Program-made: the position numbers and the translations under genes
Notes under the pieces: generated by a model
Told to the model about the DNA's origin: nothing
The model's input: the letters and a program-made list of their open reading frames with translations, nothing else
Database searches by the model: none
In this document: one piece after another, positions 17,986-26,097 of the stretch
Position numbering within the stretch: the first letter of the stretch is position 1
How the letters are laid out: each line of letters opens with the position of its first letter
NCBI RefSeq assembly: GCF_001676025.1
Contig: NZ_LZFW01000003.1
Coordinates: 62,001 to 126,000 of the forward strand
Direction of reading: 5' to 3'
Length of the DNA stretch: 64,000 bases
Origin: Vibrio sp. UCD-FRSSP16_30
GTDB lineage: Bacteria > Pseudomonadota > Gammaproteobacteria > Enterobacterales > Vibrionaceae

Positions 17986-19833
17986 ATGAAAAAAACCATT
18001 TTAGCGACAGCGCTTATTTCGCTGTACGCTCCTTCTCTATTTGCTCAACAAACAGATTCAACTGACGTTGATGAAACCATGGTTGTCACTGCAAACCGTT
18101 TTGCACAATCTCAGTCTTCTACACTGGCATCAGTGAGTGTGGTTGAACGTGACCAGATTGAACAACTACAAGCGGATAGTGCTTATGATGTATTAAAAAC
18201 ATTACCTGGTGTTGAAGTTCGTAATCTAGGAACGAAAGCAAGCTCTAGTAGTATTTTTATCCGTGGTACAAATAGTAACCACACATTAATTCTACTTGAT
18301 GGTGTGCGCTTAAATACAGCGGCTGCTAGTTCATATAATGCTCTTGGTCTAATTCCTGCGTTTGCAATTGAACGAATTGAAGTAATTCGAGGCCCTCGCG
18401 CTGCCGTTTATGGTGCTGATGCCATTGGTGGTGTGATTAGTATTACGACACAACCAAAAGATAGTTCAGTTCATGAGTTGACTCTTAATGGTGGTTCAAA
18501 TAGTACCCACCAAGAAGCTTGGCGTTCAAGTGGTGATCTTTCAGATACAGCCCGTGGTCACGTCATTATCAGTAATGAGGGTAGCAAAGGCGATAACATT
18601 ACTAGCATAGATAGTTCAAATAACTATGGATATGGTTCTCAGTTTATCTCTGGTGGTGTCACTAAAGAAATCAACAACAACTGGTCTGCTGGATTTAATG
18701 GCATTTATCAAAACTACGATAACCAATATATAGGTGCTAGCCCTGTAGAAGCGAAAAATGAACAAGAAACAGATGCCTATGTTCTTTCTGGTAATATCAA
18801 CTACGAGAACGCAGTATATAGCTCCAACCTTCAAGCTAATTTCTCTCAAAATAAACAGGCTGATGGTTTAGCAGAAACAAATGCTCAACAAACAATCATC
18901 AACTCAGAACGCACATCTGTCTTGTGGTTTAACCACTATAAAGGCATCCAAAATGCCGATATCGTTGGCGGTCTAGACTTATCGTATGAGAAAGCAAACA
19001 ATACTAGCGCATGGGGTTTTGAAAAAGAAACCAGAAAAAATGTAGCTGCTTTTGTCGGTACAAGTGTTGACTTAGATCCTGTTACTCTTGAAGCAAATAT
19101 ACGACACGATCAAAGAACCAGAGATGAAGGCAAAACCACCTGGGGTGTTGGTCTTGGCTGGTTTATCCTTCCAGACATTCAATTTACAACCAATTATGGC
19201 ACCGCATTTAAACTACCTACATTTGGTGATCTATATGGCTCATCTGGTAATAAAGACTTAAAACCAGAAGAATCTAAATCTTTCGAATTTGGTTTTAATG
19301 GTTATCATTCCTGGGCAGCTTGGAGCCTAGTTGCTTACCAAAATGACATTGATAATCTGATTACTTGGGGATTTGATGGCGTCTCATACTCTCCTAGTAA
19401 TGTGAACAAAGCTCAAATCAAAGGTATTGAATTAACTATTGATTTCTCTACTGGCCCAATCAACCATACTGTGGTTGCTGACTGGAAAGATCCGAAAGAT
19501 AAAACAACAGGTGAACAACTTCTTCGCCGCGCTAAACAAAACTATAAGTGGATCGTAGATTATAACTACGATGCCTTTGACGTTTCTTTGGCAACGATTT
19601 ACGTAGGTGAGCGTTCTGACTTCAGTCAAACGACCCTAGATAGCTACATCACCTTAGATCTTGCAACCAAGTATGCTGTTACAGAAAACTTAGATGTTAA
19701 ATTCAAGATAAACAACCTACTGGATGAAGACTATGATGTTGCAGCGGGATCTTATGGTTTCCCAACATCAATCCCATACACTTGGGTAGGCGCAGAGCGC
19801 AGCTACTACGCAGGTATCGATTACCGCTTCTAG
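17986..19833 (+). CDS. btuB: TonB-dependent vitamin B12 receptor BtuB
   Basis: A 615-residue outer-membrane transporter for cobalamins. It has a signal peptide ending at LFA-QQ (about residue 20), a TonB box DETMVVTA (29-36), a plug domain (VLKTLPGVEVRNLG, IFIRGTNSNHTLILLDGVR, IERIEVIRGPRAAVYGADAIGG) and a beta-barrel ending in the aromatic C-terminus YAGIDYRF. The riboswitch directly upstream confirms the substrate. BtuF/C/D are not in the window. A terminator follows. Confidence 0.95.
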   Translation: MKKTILATALISLYAPSLFAQQTDSTDVDETMVVTANRFAQSQSSTLASVSVVERDQIEQLQADSAYDVLKTLPGVEVRNLGTKASSSSIFIRGTNSNHTLILLDGVRLNTAAASSYNALGLIPAFAIERIEVIRGPRAAVYGADAIGGVISITTQPKDSSVHELTLNGGSNSTHQEAWRSSGDLSDTARGHVIISNEGSKGDNITSIDSSNNYGYGSQFISGGVTKEINNNWSAGFNGIYQNYDNQYIGASPVEAKNEQETDAYVLSGNINYENAVYSSNLQANFSQNKQADGLAETNAQQTIINSERTSVLWFNHYKGIQNADIVGGLDLSYEKANNTSAWGFEKETRKNVAAFVGTSVDLDPVTLEANIRHDQRTRDEGKTTWGVGLGWFILPDIQFTTNYGTAFKLPTFGDLYGSSGNKDLKPEESKSFEFGFNGYHSWAAWSLVAYQNDIDNLITWGFDGVSYSPSNVNKAQIKGIELTIDFSTGPINHTVVADWKDPKDKTTGEQLLRRAKQNYKWIVDYNYDAFDVSLATIYVGERSDFSQTTLDSYITLDLATKYAVTENLDVKFKINNLLDEDYDVAAGSYGFPTSIPYTWVGAERSYYAGIDYRF

Positions 19834-19856
19834 TTAACCGCTTTACCAATAAACAA

Positions 19857-19889
19857 AAACCCGACTGAATACAGTCGGGTTTTTTATTT
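19857..19889 (+). terminator. Rho-independent terminator of btuB
   Basis: AAACCCGACTG (19857-19867) pairs with CAGTCGGGTTT (19872-19882) over an AATA loop and is followed by TTTTATTTT. Confidence 0.92.
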
Positions 19890-19913
19890 TAAAGCGCATT
19901 TATTTAAAATAAT

Positions 19914-20315
19914 CTAATCTGCGTTTTTAAACTCAAGCAGAGCATCTAATGCTATCTCTGCCTTAGCAACAGGGACAAAAATATGATCGTGATAGAAAGC
20001 GGCGATGACATTCGCACTAATACCCTTTTCAGCAAGCTTGGTCGACACAGCCGCGGTTAAACCCACCGCCTCAAGACTTGAGTGAACCGTTAAGATAATT
20101 TGCTTAAAACAGCCGTCAAATGCTAGAGCATTTGCTGTTGCATCACGTTTATCCAGCACCAAGGTTAATCCTTCAGGTTCAATAAATGTCGCAATTGGGT
20201 TTAACCCAATATAATCATCCATCTTCCCTTGCACCGTACAAAACACATATTCAGTGTCATTTAGGTGCGGTTCCATTGATGTGAGTAGCTCTGATAACTC
20301 AGTAATTCCGGACAT
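19914..20315 (-). CDS. ACT domain-containing protein
   Basis: A 133-residue cytosolic protein. The C-terminal half has the ACT-like pattern LTVHSSLEAVGLTAAVSTKLAEKGISANVIAAFYHDHIFVP, where ACT domains bind small ligands such as amino acids. The N-terminal half (ELSELLTSMEPHLNDTEYVFCTV) matches the usual partner domain of this small family. It lies downstream of pdxH on the same strand, separated by about 47 bp containing a parS2-like site. Ligand and role are unknown. Confidence 0.82.
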   Translation of the reverse strand: MSGITELSELLTSMEPHLNDTEYVFCTVQGKMDDYIGLNPIATFIEPEGLTLVLDKRDATANALAFDGCFKQIILTVHSSLEAVGLTAAVSTKLAEKGISANVIAAFYHDHIFVPVAKAEIALDALLEFKNAD

Positions 20316-20349
20316 TTGTTTAATCTCTTAGTTGATTCTAAATTGACGC

Positions 20350-20362
20350 TTTACAGTGTAAA
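20350..20362. other. parS2-like centromere site
   Basis: TTTACAGTGTAAA, a perfect 6-1-6 palindrome matching the V. cholerae chromosome II parS2 consensus (TTTACA-N-TGTAAA). It abuts the pdxH stop codon. Predicted to bind ParB2. Confidence 0.8.
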
Positions 20363-21004
20363 TTACGGCGCAAGGCGCTCAACATCCCACGACTGCTCTT
20401 CATCTTCACGAGTATAGATGAATCTGTCATGCAAACGGTTTGCCCCACCTTGCCAAAACTCTATAGATTCAATTTTGATTCTGTAGCCGCCCCAAAATGA
20501 AGGGACAGGGATTTCTCCATCAGCGAACTTTTTCTTAAGCTCTAAAAATTTACCTTCTAGAATTCCACGAGCTGAAATGCGCGAGCTTTGCTTACTCGCG
20601 ATAGCCGCAAGTTGGCTTTCTTTAGGTCGAGAAGTAAAGTACTTAAAATTTTCTGCTGCAGTTAGCTTTTCAGCCACACCAGTGACATGCACTTGTCGCT
20701 CTAAGGGGTGCCACGGAAAATGTAGGCTAATTCGGTTATTTTCTTTTAAATGAAGCGCTTTGCGGCTACCAAGGTTGGTATAAAACACAAACCCTTGATT
20801 ATCTAATGTTTTTAATAAAACGATACGTTGATATGGCTGACCACGCTCATCGACTGTCGCCACTGTCATTGCAGTAGGATCTGTCAGCTCGGCTTCTATC
20901 GCTTGTTCCAACCAAATATTGAACTGTTCGACCGGATTTTCTTTTAAATCTTTTCTGCGTAGACCGCCCAACATATAGTCACGACGAATATCCGTTAACT
21001 TCAT
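20363..21004 (-). CDS. pdxH: Pyridoxamine 5'-phosphate oxidase PdxH
   Basis: A 213-residue FMN enzyme that oxidises pyridoxine or pyridoxamine phosphate to pyridoxal phosphate, the last step of de novo and salvage B6 synthesis. The match to E. coli PdxH is strong across its length: [53 protein letters not shown] and the C-terminal [13 protein letters not shown]...RLAP. Length is typical. The ACT gene follows on the same strand. Confidence 0.95.
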   Translation of the reverse strand: MKLTDIRRDYMLGGLRRKDLKENPVEQFNIWLEQAIEAELTDPTAMTVATVDERGQPYQRIVLLKTLDNQGFVFYTNLGSRKALHLKENNRISLHFPWHPLERQVHVTGVAEKLTAAENFKYFTSRPKESQLAAIASKQSSRISARGILEGKFLELKKKFADGEIPVPSFWGGYRIKIESIEFWQGGANRLHDRFIYTREDEEQSWDVERLAP

Positions 21005-21336
21005 TTCACATCCTCAAATCACTTTTCATAAATTTTGCGCGTCTAACGGCAATAACTCAAGAAAGTTTTGCCAATACTCAGTCAGAAGCGTCAATTACTT
21101 ACAATTTATTGTCCTCTACATACTCAGCGATTAAATCACTTTAATTTTATTTAAAATTCAAATACCTACTCACATCTACATTCATCTATTAGCACCCAGA
21201 AAGCCACACAATTACTTAACATTTAACTAAAACAAGAATACTATAAGTTAATCTAATAACTAAAATTACATATAGAACGATATGTAAGTTATTAAATTAA
21301 TTTTCCTCACTCACTCAATGCGCAAATGGATGGCCT
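21005..21336. other. AT-rich intergenic region
   Basis: About 330 bp between the divergent pdxH and secretion-adaptor genes. It becomes very AT-rich from 21130 onward and has no plausible coding frame. It should contain both promoters. No repeat or hairpin stood out. Confidence 0.5.
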
Positions 21337-22728
21337 ATGAGTCAAGAGAAGCTAAAAAACCTCGGTCGTACCGAATTAGAGTATGTGGATGACAAAACCG
21401 CAGCTCTATTATTGAATACCCCTTCTAACGCCAGATTATTACTCTGGTTAGTACTGCTATTTTTTGGCTGTGCGATTGGTTGGGCCTATTGGGCCGAGAT
21501 CGATAAAGTCACCGTAGGTAATGGTAAAGTCATTCCATCAAGTCAATTACAAGTGGTGCAAAACCTTGAAGGTGGACTGGTCAAACAAATATTGGTTCGC
21601 GAAGGCCAGCAAGTAGTGCAAGGACAGCAATTATTGCTGATTGATGATACCCGCTTTCAATCTGATTTTCGCGAACGTGAACAACAAGTCTACAACCTGA
21701 CTGCCAAAGTACTGCAATTATCAGCATCGGTTGCCAGTATCGAGGTAAAAGAAAACGTTACGATACGTAATTGGCAAAATAGCGTCATTATTAATAGCAA
21801 TAAACTAGTCTATCCCGTCAATTTTGAAGAAAATCAACCAAAGCTAGCTGCTCGACAGCGCGCTGAATATCGACAAGATCTAAATAACTTAAAAAACCAA
21901 TTAAGAGTATTAGATCAACAAGTTGATCAAAAAATTCAAGATCTTAACGAAATTCGTGGCCGAATATCTAACCTTAAACAAGGTTATGATTTTGCGCAAA
22001 ATGAATACGACCTGATGAAGCCACTCGCAGATGAAGGTATTGTCCCTAAAATTGAGTTCATCAAACTAAAGCGCCAACTCAATGATACCAAGCGTGAACT
22101 AGATTCTGCAAAAGGCCGTGTTCCAGTACTTAATGCTGCCATTAGAGAAACATTACTTAGCCGCGTTGATGCCGCGCTGGACTTTCGCTCTGAACAACAA
22201 GAAAAACTCAATATTAGCCAAGATGAATTATCTTCGCTTACCCAAAGTACTGTCGGTCTAGAAGATAGAGTGAGCCGTACTATTGTTACCTCCCCTGTGA
22301 CTGGCACTATCAAAACCTTATATACAAATACTGTTGGTGGGGTTATACAGCCGGGAATGGATCTTGTCGAAATTGTTCCAACGGAAGATATGCTGGTGGT
22401 CGAGGCTGAAATTGCACCGCAAGATATCGCTTTTTTACGTCCCGGTTTACCGGCCATTGTAAAATTTAGTGCCTACGATTTTACTAAATACGGCGGGCTG
22501 AGTGGCACTCTTGAACATATCAGTGCCGATACTATTCAAGACGAAGAAGGTAATAGCTTTTATTTAGTTCGCATCCATACTCCGCAAACGGAATTTGGTA
22601 GCAACGGCGAGCTGCCTATTATTCCGGGAATGACCGCATCGGTCGATATCATTACCGGTAAACGTACCGTTCTTGATTATCTTCTCAAGCCAGTGCTGAG
22701 CGTCAAAGGACGCGCCCTACGTGAATAA
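21337..22728 (+). CDS. HlyD-family type I secretion adaptor (LapC-like)
   Basis: A 463-residue periplasmic adaptor with one N-terminal TM helix (ARLLLWLVLLFFGCAIGWAYWAEI, about 33-55). A first half-lipoyl motif (VQNLEGGLVKQILVREGQQV) follows, then a long coiled-coil hairpin (about 100-290), then the second half-lipoyl/beta-barrel region (RTIVTSPVTGTIKTL, IVPTEDMLVVEAEI). Such adaptors link an ABC ATPase to TolC for one-step export of RTX or large adhesin proteins. The matching ATPase follows 96 bp downstream. No TolC-like porin or substrate is adjacent. Confidence 0.9.
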   Translation: MSQEKLKNLGRTELEYVDDKTAALLLNTPSNARLLLWLVLLFFGCAIGWAYWAEIDKVTVGNGKVIPSSQLQVVQNLEGGLVKQILVREGQQVVQGQQLLLIDDTRFQSDFREREQQVYNLTAKVLQLSASVASIEVKENVTIRNWQNSVIINSNKLVYPVNFEENQPKLAARQRAEYRQDLNNLKNQLRVLDQQVDQKIQDLNEIRGRISNLKQGYDFAQNEYDLMKPLADEGIVPKIEFIKLKRQLNDTKRELDSAKGRVPVLNAAIRETLLSRVDAALDFRSEQQEKLNISQDELSSLTQSTVGLEDRVSRTIVTSPVTGTIKTLYTNTVGGVIQPGMDLVEIVPTEDMLVVEAEIAPQDIAFLRPGLPAIVKFSAYDFTKYGGLSGTLEHISADTIQDEEGNSFYLVRIHTPQTEFGSNGELPIIPGMTASVDIITGKRTVLDYLLKPVLSVKGRALRE

Positions 22729-22777
22729 TTTCTAATCATTACCGTCCCCCTTGACTGCATCTCATTCCAACACTCAC

Positions 22778-22790
22778 GAAAGCATGATCA
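22778..22790 (-). other. Outlying RctB 12-mer-like site
   Basis: Read on the minus strand, this is TGATCATGCTTTC, identical to the first iteron of ori2 at 32900-32912 about 10 kb away. It lies in the gap between the two secretion genes. Function as an RctB titration or control site is inferred only from sequence. Confidence 0.45.
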
Positions 22791-22824
22791 AGGGGCAACA
22801 AGATTTTGCCAAGGATGACAAGCA

Positions 22825-24942
22825 ATGAAAGACTCATTACTGCACTCTCTGATTTATGTCAGTCGCTATTATGGCCTATCTAATTCGCCACAAGCCTTGA
22901 TAAGCGGTTTACCTCTACCCGATGGGAAGCTTACTCCTATTTTGTTTCCAAGAGCGGCAGAGCGTGCAGGCTTAGTAGCAAAAGAGCAATCTCTAGCGCT
23001 AGATAAAGTGTCAGATTTAGTTTTGCCCGCTATTTTACTGACTGGTGAAAATGAAGCTTGCGTGCTGCTTAGCGTTAATCCAGATAATGGCCAAGCAGAG
23101 ATAGTCAGTCAAAATACCGGATTTGTTGCCACCACCGTGACTCTAGAAGAGTTAGAGCAAGATTATAGCGGCCGATATTTCTTAATAAAAAAACAATTTC
23201 GCTTTGATCAGCGCTCGCCCGAGATTTTAAAAACCCGCAAAGGTCATTGGTTTTGGGGAACCCTCAAAGAATCACGCTCTATTTATCGAGATGTATTGAT
23301 CGCCTCTATTTTGATCAATATTTTTGCTATTGCCACTCCCCTATTCACTCGTATTGTTTATGACAAAGTAGTTCCTAACTTAGCCTTTGAATCATTATGG
23401 GTGCTCGCAAGTGGCATTGTGGTGATTTTTATCTTTGATTTACTACTCAAAACTTTGCGCAGTTACTTCATTGATGTTGCAGGGAAAAAATCAGACATTC
23501 TTATCTCTTCAAAACTGTTTAGTAAAGTGATGGGGATCAGAATGGAGGCAAGGCCACCTTCTGTTGGCGCTTTTGCCCGTCACCTGCAAGAATTTGAATC
23601 CATTCGAGAATTTTTCACCTCAGCCACGATTGCCGCTCTTATTGATCTGCCTTTTGCCTTACTGTTTTTACTAGTGATTTGGTTAATTGCCGGCAACGTT
23701 GTGCTAGTACCGATTGTTTGTGTCACGCTACTTATCATTCATTCGTTGCTCATTCAAAAGCCACTACGAAACAGCATTGAAGAAGGATCGCGTTTAGCGT
23801 CACAAAAATACGCCAATTTAATTGAGAGCCTTGCCGGTCTTGAGTCTTTAAAAATATTTGGCGCACAAAGTCAGTTTCAATACCGCTGGGAAGAAGCGGT
23901 AGCACACATGGCAAACTGGAACATTAAAAGTCGCCGCATTACTGACAGTGTGCAAAACTCCGCAGGCTTTCTGCAACAAACCTCAAATATTGGCATGTTG
24001 ATTGTTGGGGTGTATCTCATTTCCGAGGGTGAACTGACTATGGGTGGCTTAATCGCCGCAACCATGCTTAGCGGACGAGCAATAGGACCGCTAGTTCAAG
24101 TGGCTTTATTATCGACTCGTTATAACCAAGCTAAATCATCAATGACCATCATTGAACAGGTAATGAATATGCCTGATGAGCAAGAAGAGGATAAGCGCTA
24201 TATTCATCGCCCTGTGTTACAAGGAAAAATTGAATTAGATAAAGTCACCTTTAGCTACCCTGATGCCCCTATGTCTTCAATCCGTGATTTAAGCCTAACC
24301 ATTCGCCCAGGAGAAAAGGTGGCCATCATTGGGCGTATTGGTTCAGGTAAAACCACATTGGAACGTCTCATAATGGGGCTGTATAAGCCCACAGAAGGTC
24401 ATGTACGCATAGATGACACCGACATCCAACAATTACATCATACGGACGTTAGAAGCAATATAGGCTGCGTTCCTCAAGACATCACCCTGTTTTATGGGTC
24501 TATACGCGACAACATTACACTTGGTAAACAACTGGCCGAAGATAATGAAGTGATGTTAGCGGCAAAACGCGCCGGGGTAACAGAGTTCACAATGAAAGAT
24601 CCGGCGGGCCTTGAAAGGCAGGTGGGTGAAGGTGGGCAGTTATTATCGGGGGGACAACGCCAAGCAGTAGCAGTGGCTAGAGCGCTTTTAGGAAGACCGC
24701 CCATTTTGTTGCTCGATGAACCAACCAGCGCAATGGACAATAGAGCTGAAGCTCTATTTAAAAGAGAGTTAAAAAATCTATCTAAAGAAGAAACATTGAT
24801 CTTAATTACCCACAAAACGTCAATGCTAGAAGTTGTTGATCGCCTAATAGTAATGAGCGCCGGAACCGTAGTCGCAGATGGGCCTAAAGAAAAAGTATTA
24901 GCAGAACTACAGAAAGGAAACTTGAGTAGTGTGAATCAATAG
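22825..24942 (+). CDS. Type I secretion ABC permease/ATPase (LapB-like)
   Basis: A 705-residue exporter half-transporter. The N-terminal 130 residues have the C39-peptidase fold position but no catalytic Cys (SLIYVSRYYGLSNSPQALISG), so this is a C39-like substrate-docking domain rather than a protease. Six TM helices follow, then a nucleotide-binding domain with Walker A GRIGSGKTT, signature LSGGQRQAVAVARAL and Walker B ILLLDEPTSAMD. This architecture belongs to the LapB/RTX-adhesin exporters. It forms a pair with the preceding adaptor. AAGGA precedes the ATG. Confidence 0.92.
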   Translation: MKDSLLHSLIYVSRYYGLSNSPQALISGLPLPDGKLTPILFPRAAERAGLVAKEQSLALDKVSDLVLPAILLTGENEACVLLSVNPDNGQAEIVSQNTGFVATTVTLEELEQDYSGRYFLIKKQFRFDQRSPEILKTRKGHWFWGTLKESRSIYRDVLIASILINIFAIATPLFTRIVYDKVVPNLAFESLWVLASGIVVIFIFDLLLKTLRSYFIDVAGKKSDILISSKLFSKVMGIRMEARPPSVGAFARHLQEFESIREFFTSATIAALIDLPFALLFLLVIWLIAGNVVLVPIVCVTLLIIHSLLIQKPLRNSIEEGSRLASQKYANLIESLAGLESLKIFGAQSQFQYRWEEAVAHMANWNIKSRRITDSVQNSAGFLQQTSNIGMLIVGVYLISEGELTMGGLIAATMLSGRAIGPLVQVALLSTRYNQAKSSMTIIEQVMNMPDEQEEDKRYIHRPVLQGKIELDKVTFSYPDAPMSSIRDLSLTIRPGEKVAIIGRIGSGKTTLERLIMGLYKPTEGHVRIDDTDIQQLHHTDVRSNIGCVPQDITLFYGSIRDNITLGKQLAEDNEVMLAAKRAGVTEFTMKDPAGLERQVGEGGQLLSGGQRQAVAVARALLGRPPILLLDEPTSAMDNRAEALFKRELKNLSKEETLILITHKTSMLEVVDRLIVMSAGTVVADGPKEKVLAELQKGNLSSVNQ

Positions 24943-24946
24943 TCGA

Positions 24947-24959
24947 TTTACAGTGTAAA
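24947..24959. other. parS2-like centromere site
   Basis: TTTACAGTGTAAA, 4 nt after the stop codon of the secretion ATPase and just before its terminator. Identical core to the other parS2-like sites in the window. Confidence 0.8.
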
Positions 24960-24963
24960 TTGA

Positions 24964-25003
24964 AAAAGGGTCGCAACATGTTTATGTTGCGACCCTTTTA
25001 GTT
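24964..25003 (+). terminator. Rho-independent terminator
   Basis: A perfect 16-bp stem (24964-24979 with 24984-24999) encloses GTTT; the T-run is built into the stem end (CCCTTTT). A-runs on the other side allow bidirectional use against the convergent lipoprotein gene. Confidence 0.9.
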
Positions 25004-25025
25004 TGCTCATATTAGATAAGCCAAT

Positions 25026-25814
25026 CTACCATATGTTGTCAGATGTAATATCAAATTTGGTTTTATAAGTACTAGTAGCTTTATCAAAATCAGCGACTCT
25101 AATTTCATTAATATCATCAGCATGAATAAAGTAGAAATCCGACTGTCTTACTTTATCCTGCAAGACAGTGACCTTACATACCCATGTTCCCATGGGTTGA
25201 CCGTTCTCATCCTTTCTTCTCGTAATTTCAGAAGTCACTTTATATTTCCCAAGATCTTGGTTACTAACAGAGATTGATTGAATATGAATATTAATTTTAA
25301 ATAAAGCCTTTAAGCTAGGGCTAGAATCGTAAGAAGAATCACCACAATTCATACCAGGCTCAAGTTGATATGCAATGTTCATGTTATCTGAGTCTCTATC
25401 TATCCTTGAAATCTTGATAAGTCCATTTACTGGTATCACCTCATACAGTTCGCCTTTATTACCTTGTAGGAAAAGAGCCCCGCCCTGATGCTTAACCAGA
25501 AGCAATTGCATTGTTTTGGGCTTAGCTGGTAGTACTGGTTGCTTATAATTTACAGGGTTTGGGGTTACATGATCTACTGTAGATTGGACAGAGCTACTCT
25601 TTGGAGCAAGTGTTGTACTGGCTGGTAAATTTTCAGAAGTTTCTTTATTAGTATCCGTACTAGGAAACTGCTCTTTTACAGTTTCATCTACAGATATATT
25701 CCCAGCTTGGTCAACTACTTTATTTATCTCTTTAGCTGTTCCATTATCAGAGCCACCACAGCCAGATAAAATCGTACTCGCAATAGCTGCGACTAAAAGC
25801 ATCTTCTTATTCAT
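25026..25814 (-). CDS. Putative lipoprotein of unknown function
   Basis: A 262-residue protein with a lipoprotein signal peptide: MNKKMLLVAAIASTILSGCGG, lipobox LSGC with the acylated Cys at 19. The next hundred residues are Ser/Thr/Pro-rich and probably unstructured, followed by a folded C-terminal domain with two Cys (GMNCGDSS and TWVCKV) that may pair. The ATG at 25814 is chosen because a signal peptide starts there and AAGG lies about 10 nt upstream; the longer frame from 25862 would spoil it. No family recognised. Confidence 0.75.
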   Translation of the reverse strand: MNKKMLLVAAIASTILSGCGGSDNGTAKEINKVVDQAGNISVDETVKEQFPSTDTNKETSENLPASTTLAPKSSSVQSTVDHVTPNPVNYKQPVLPAKPKTMQLLLVKHQGGALFLQGNKGELYEVIPVNGLIKISRIDRDSDNMNIAYQLEPGMNCGDSSYDSSPSLKALFKINIHIQSISVSNQDLGKYKVTSEITRRKDENGQPMGTWVCKVTVLQDKVRQSDFYFIHADDINEIRVADFDKATSTYKTKFDITSDNIW

Positions 25815-26077
25815 TTCACTGTACCTTAGGGTCAAACCCAATTGTCTTGTCTGCCAATGCATACCCTAAACTCAGTCGCTCGCGACTAAACTTTACGCCA
25901 CGGTAATAAAAGGATTATGTGACTTAATTTATGCTCAAAATTGTTGCGACAATGAATATGCACTCGAACTGATAGCAACAACTTGTTATATGAACTGAGC
26001 AAAATAGCGACTTTTAGGCAGATAAAACAGGAACAGTCGTAAGCCAAGAGTTCAGCTTATTATTAAGGAAGGGCCGA

Positions 26078-26090
26078 TTTACAGTGTAAA
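26078..26090. other. parS2-like centromere site
   Basis: TTTACAGTGTAAA, 7 nt beyond the tmcA stop codon, in the gap between tmcA and the divergent lipoprotein gene. Predicted ParB2 binding site. Confidence 0.8.
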
Positions 26091-26097
26091 TTAACCG

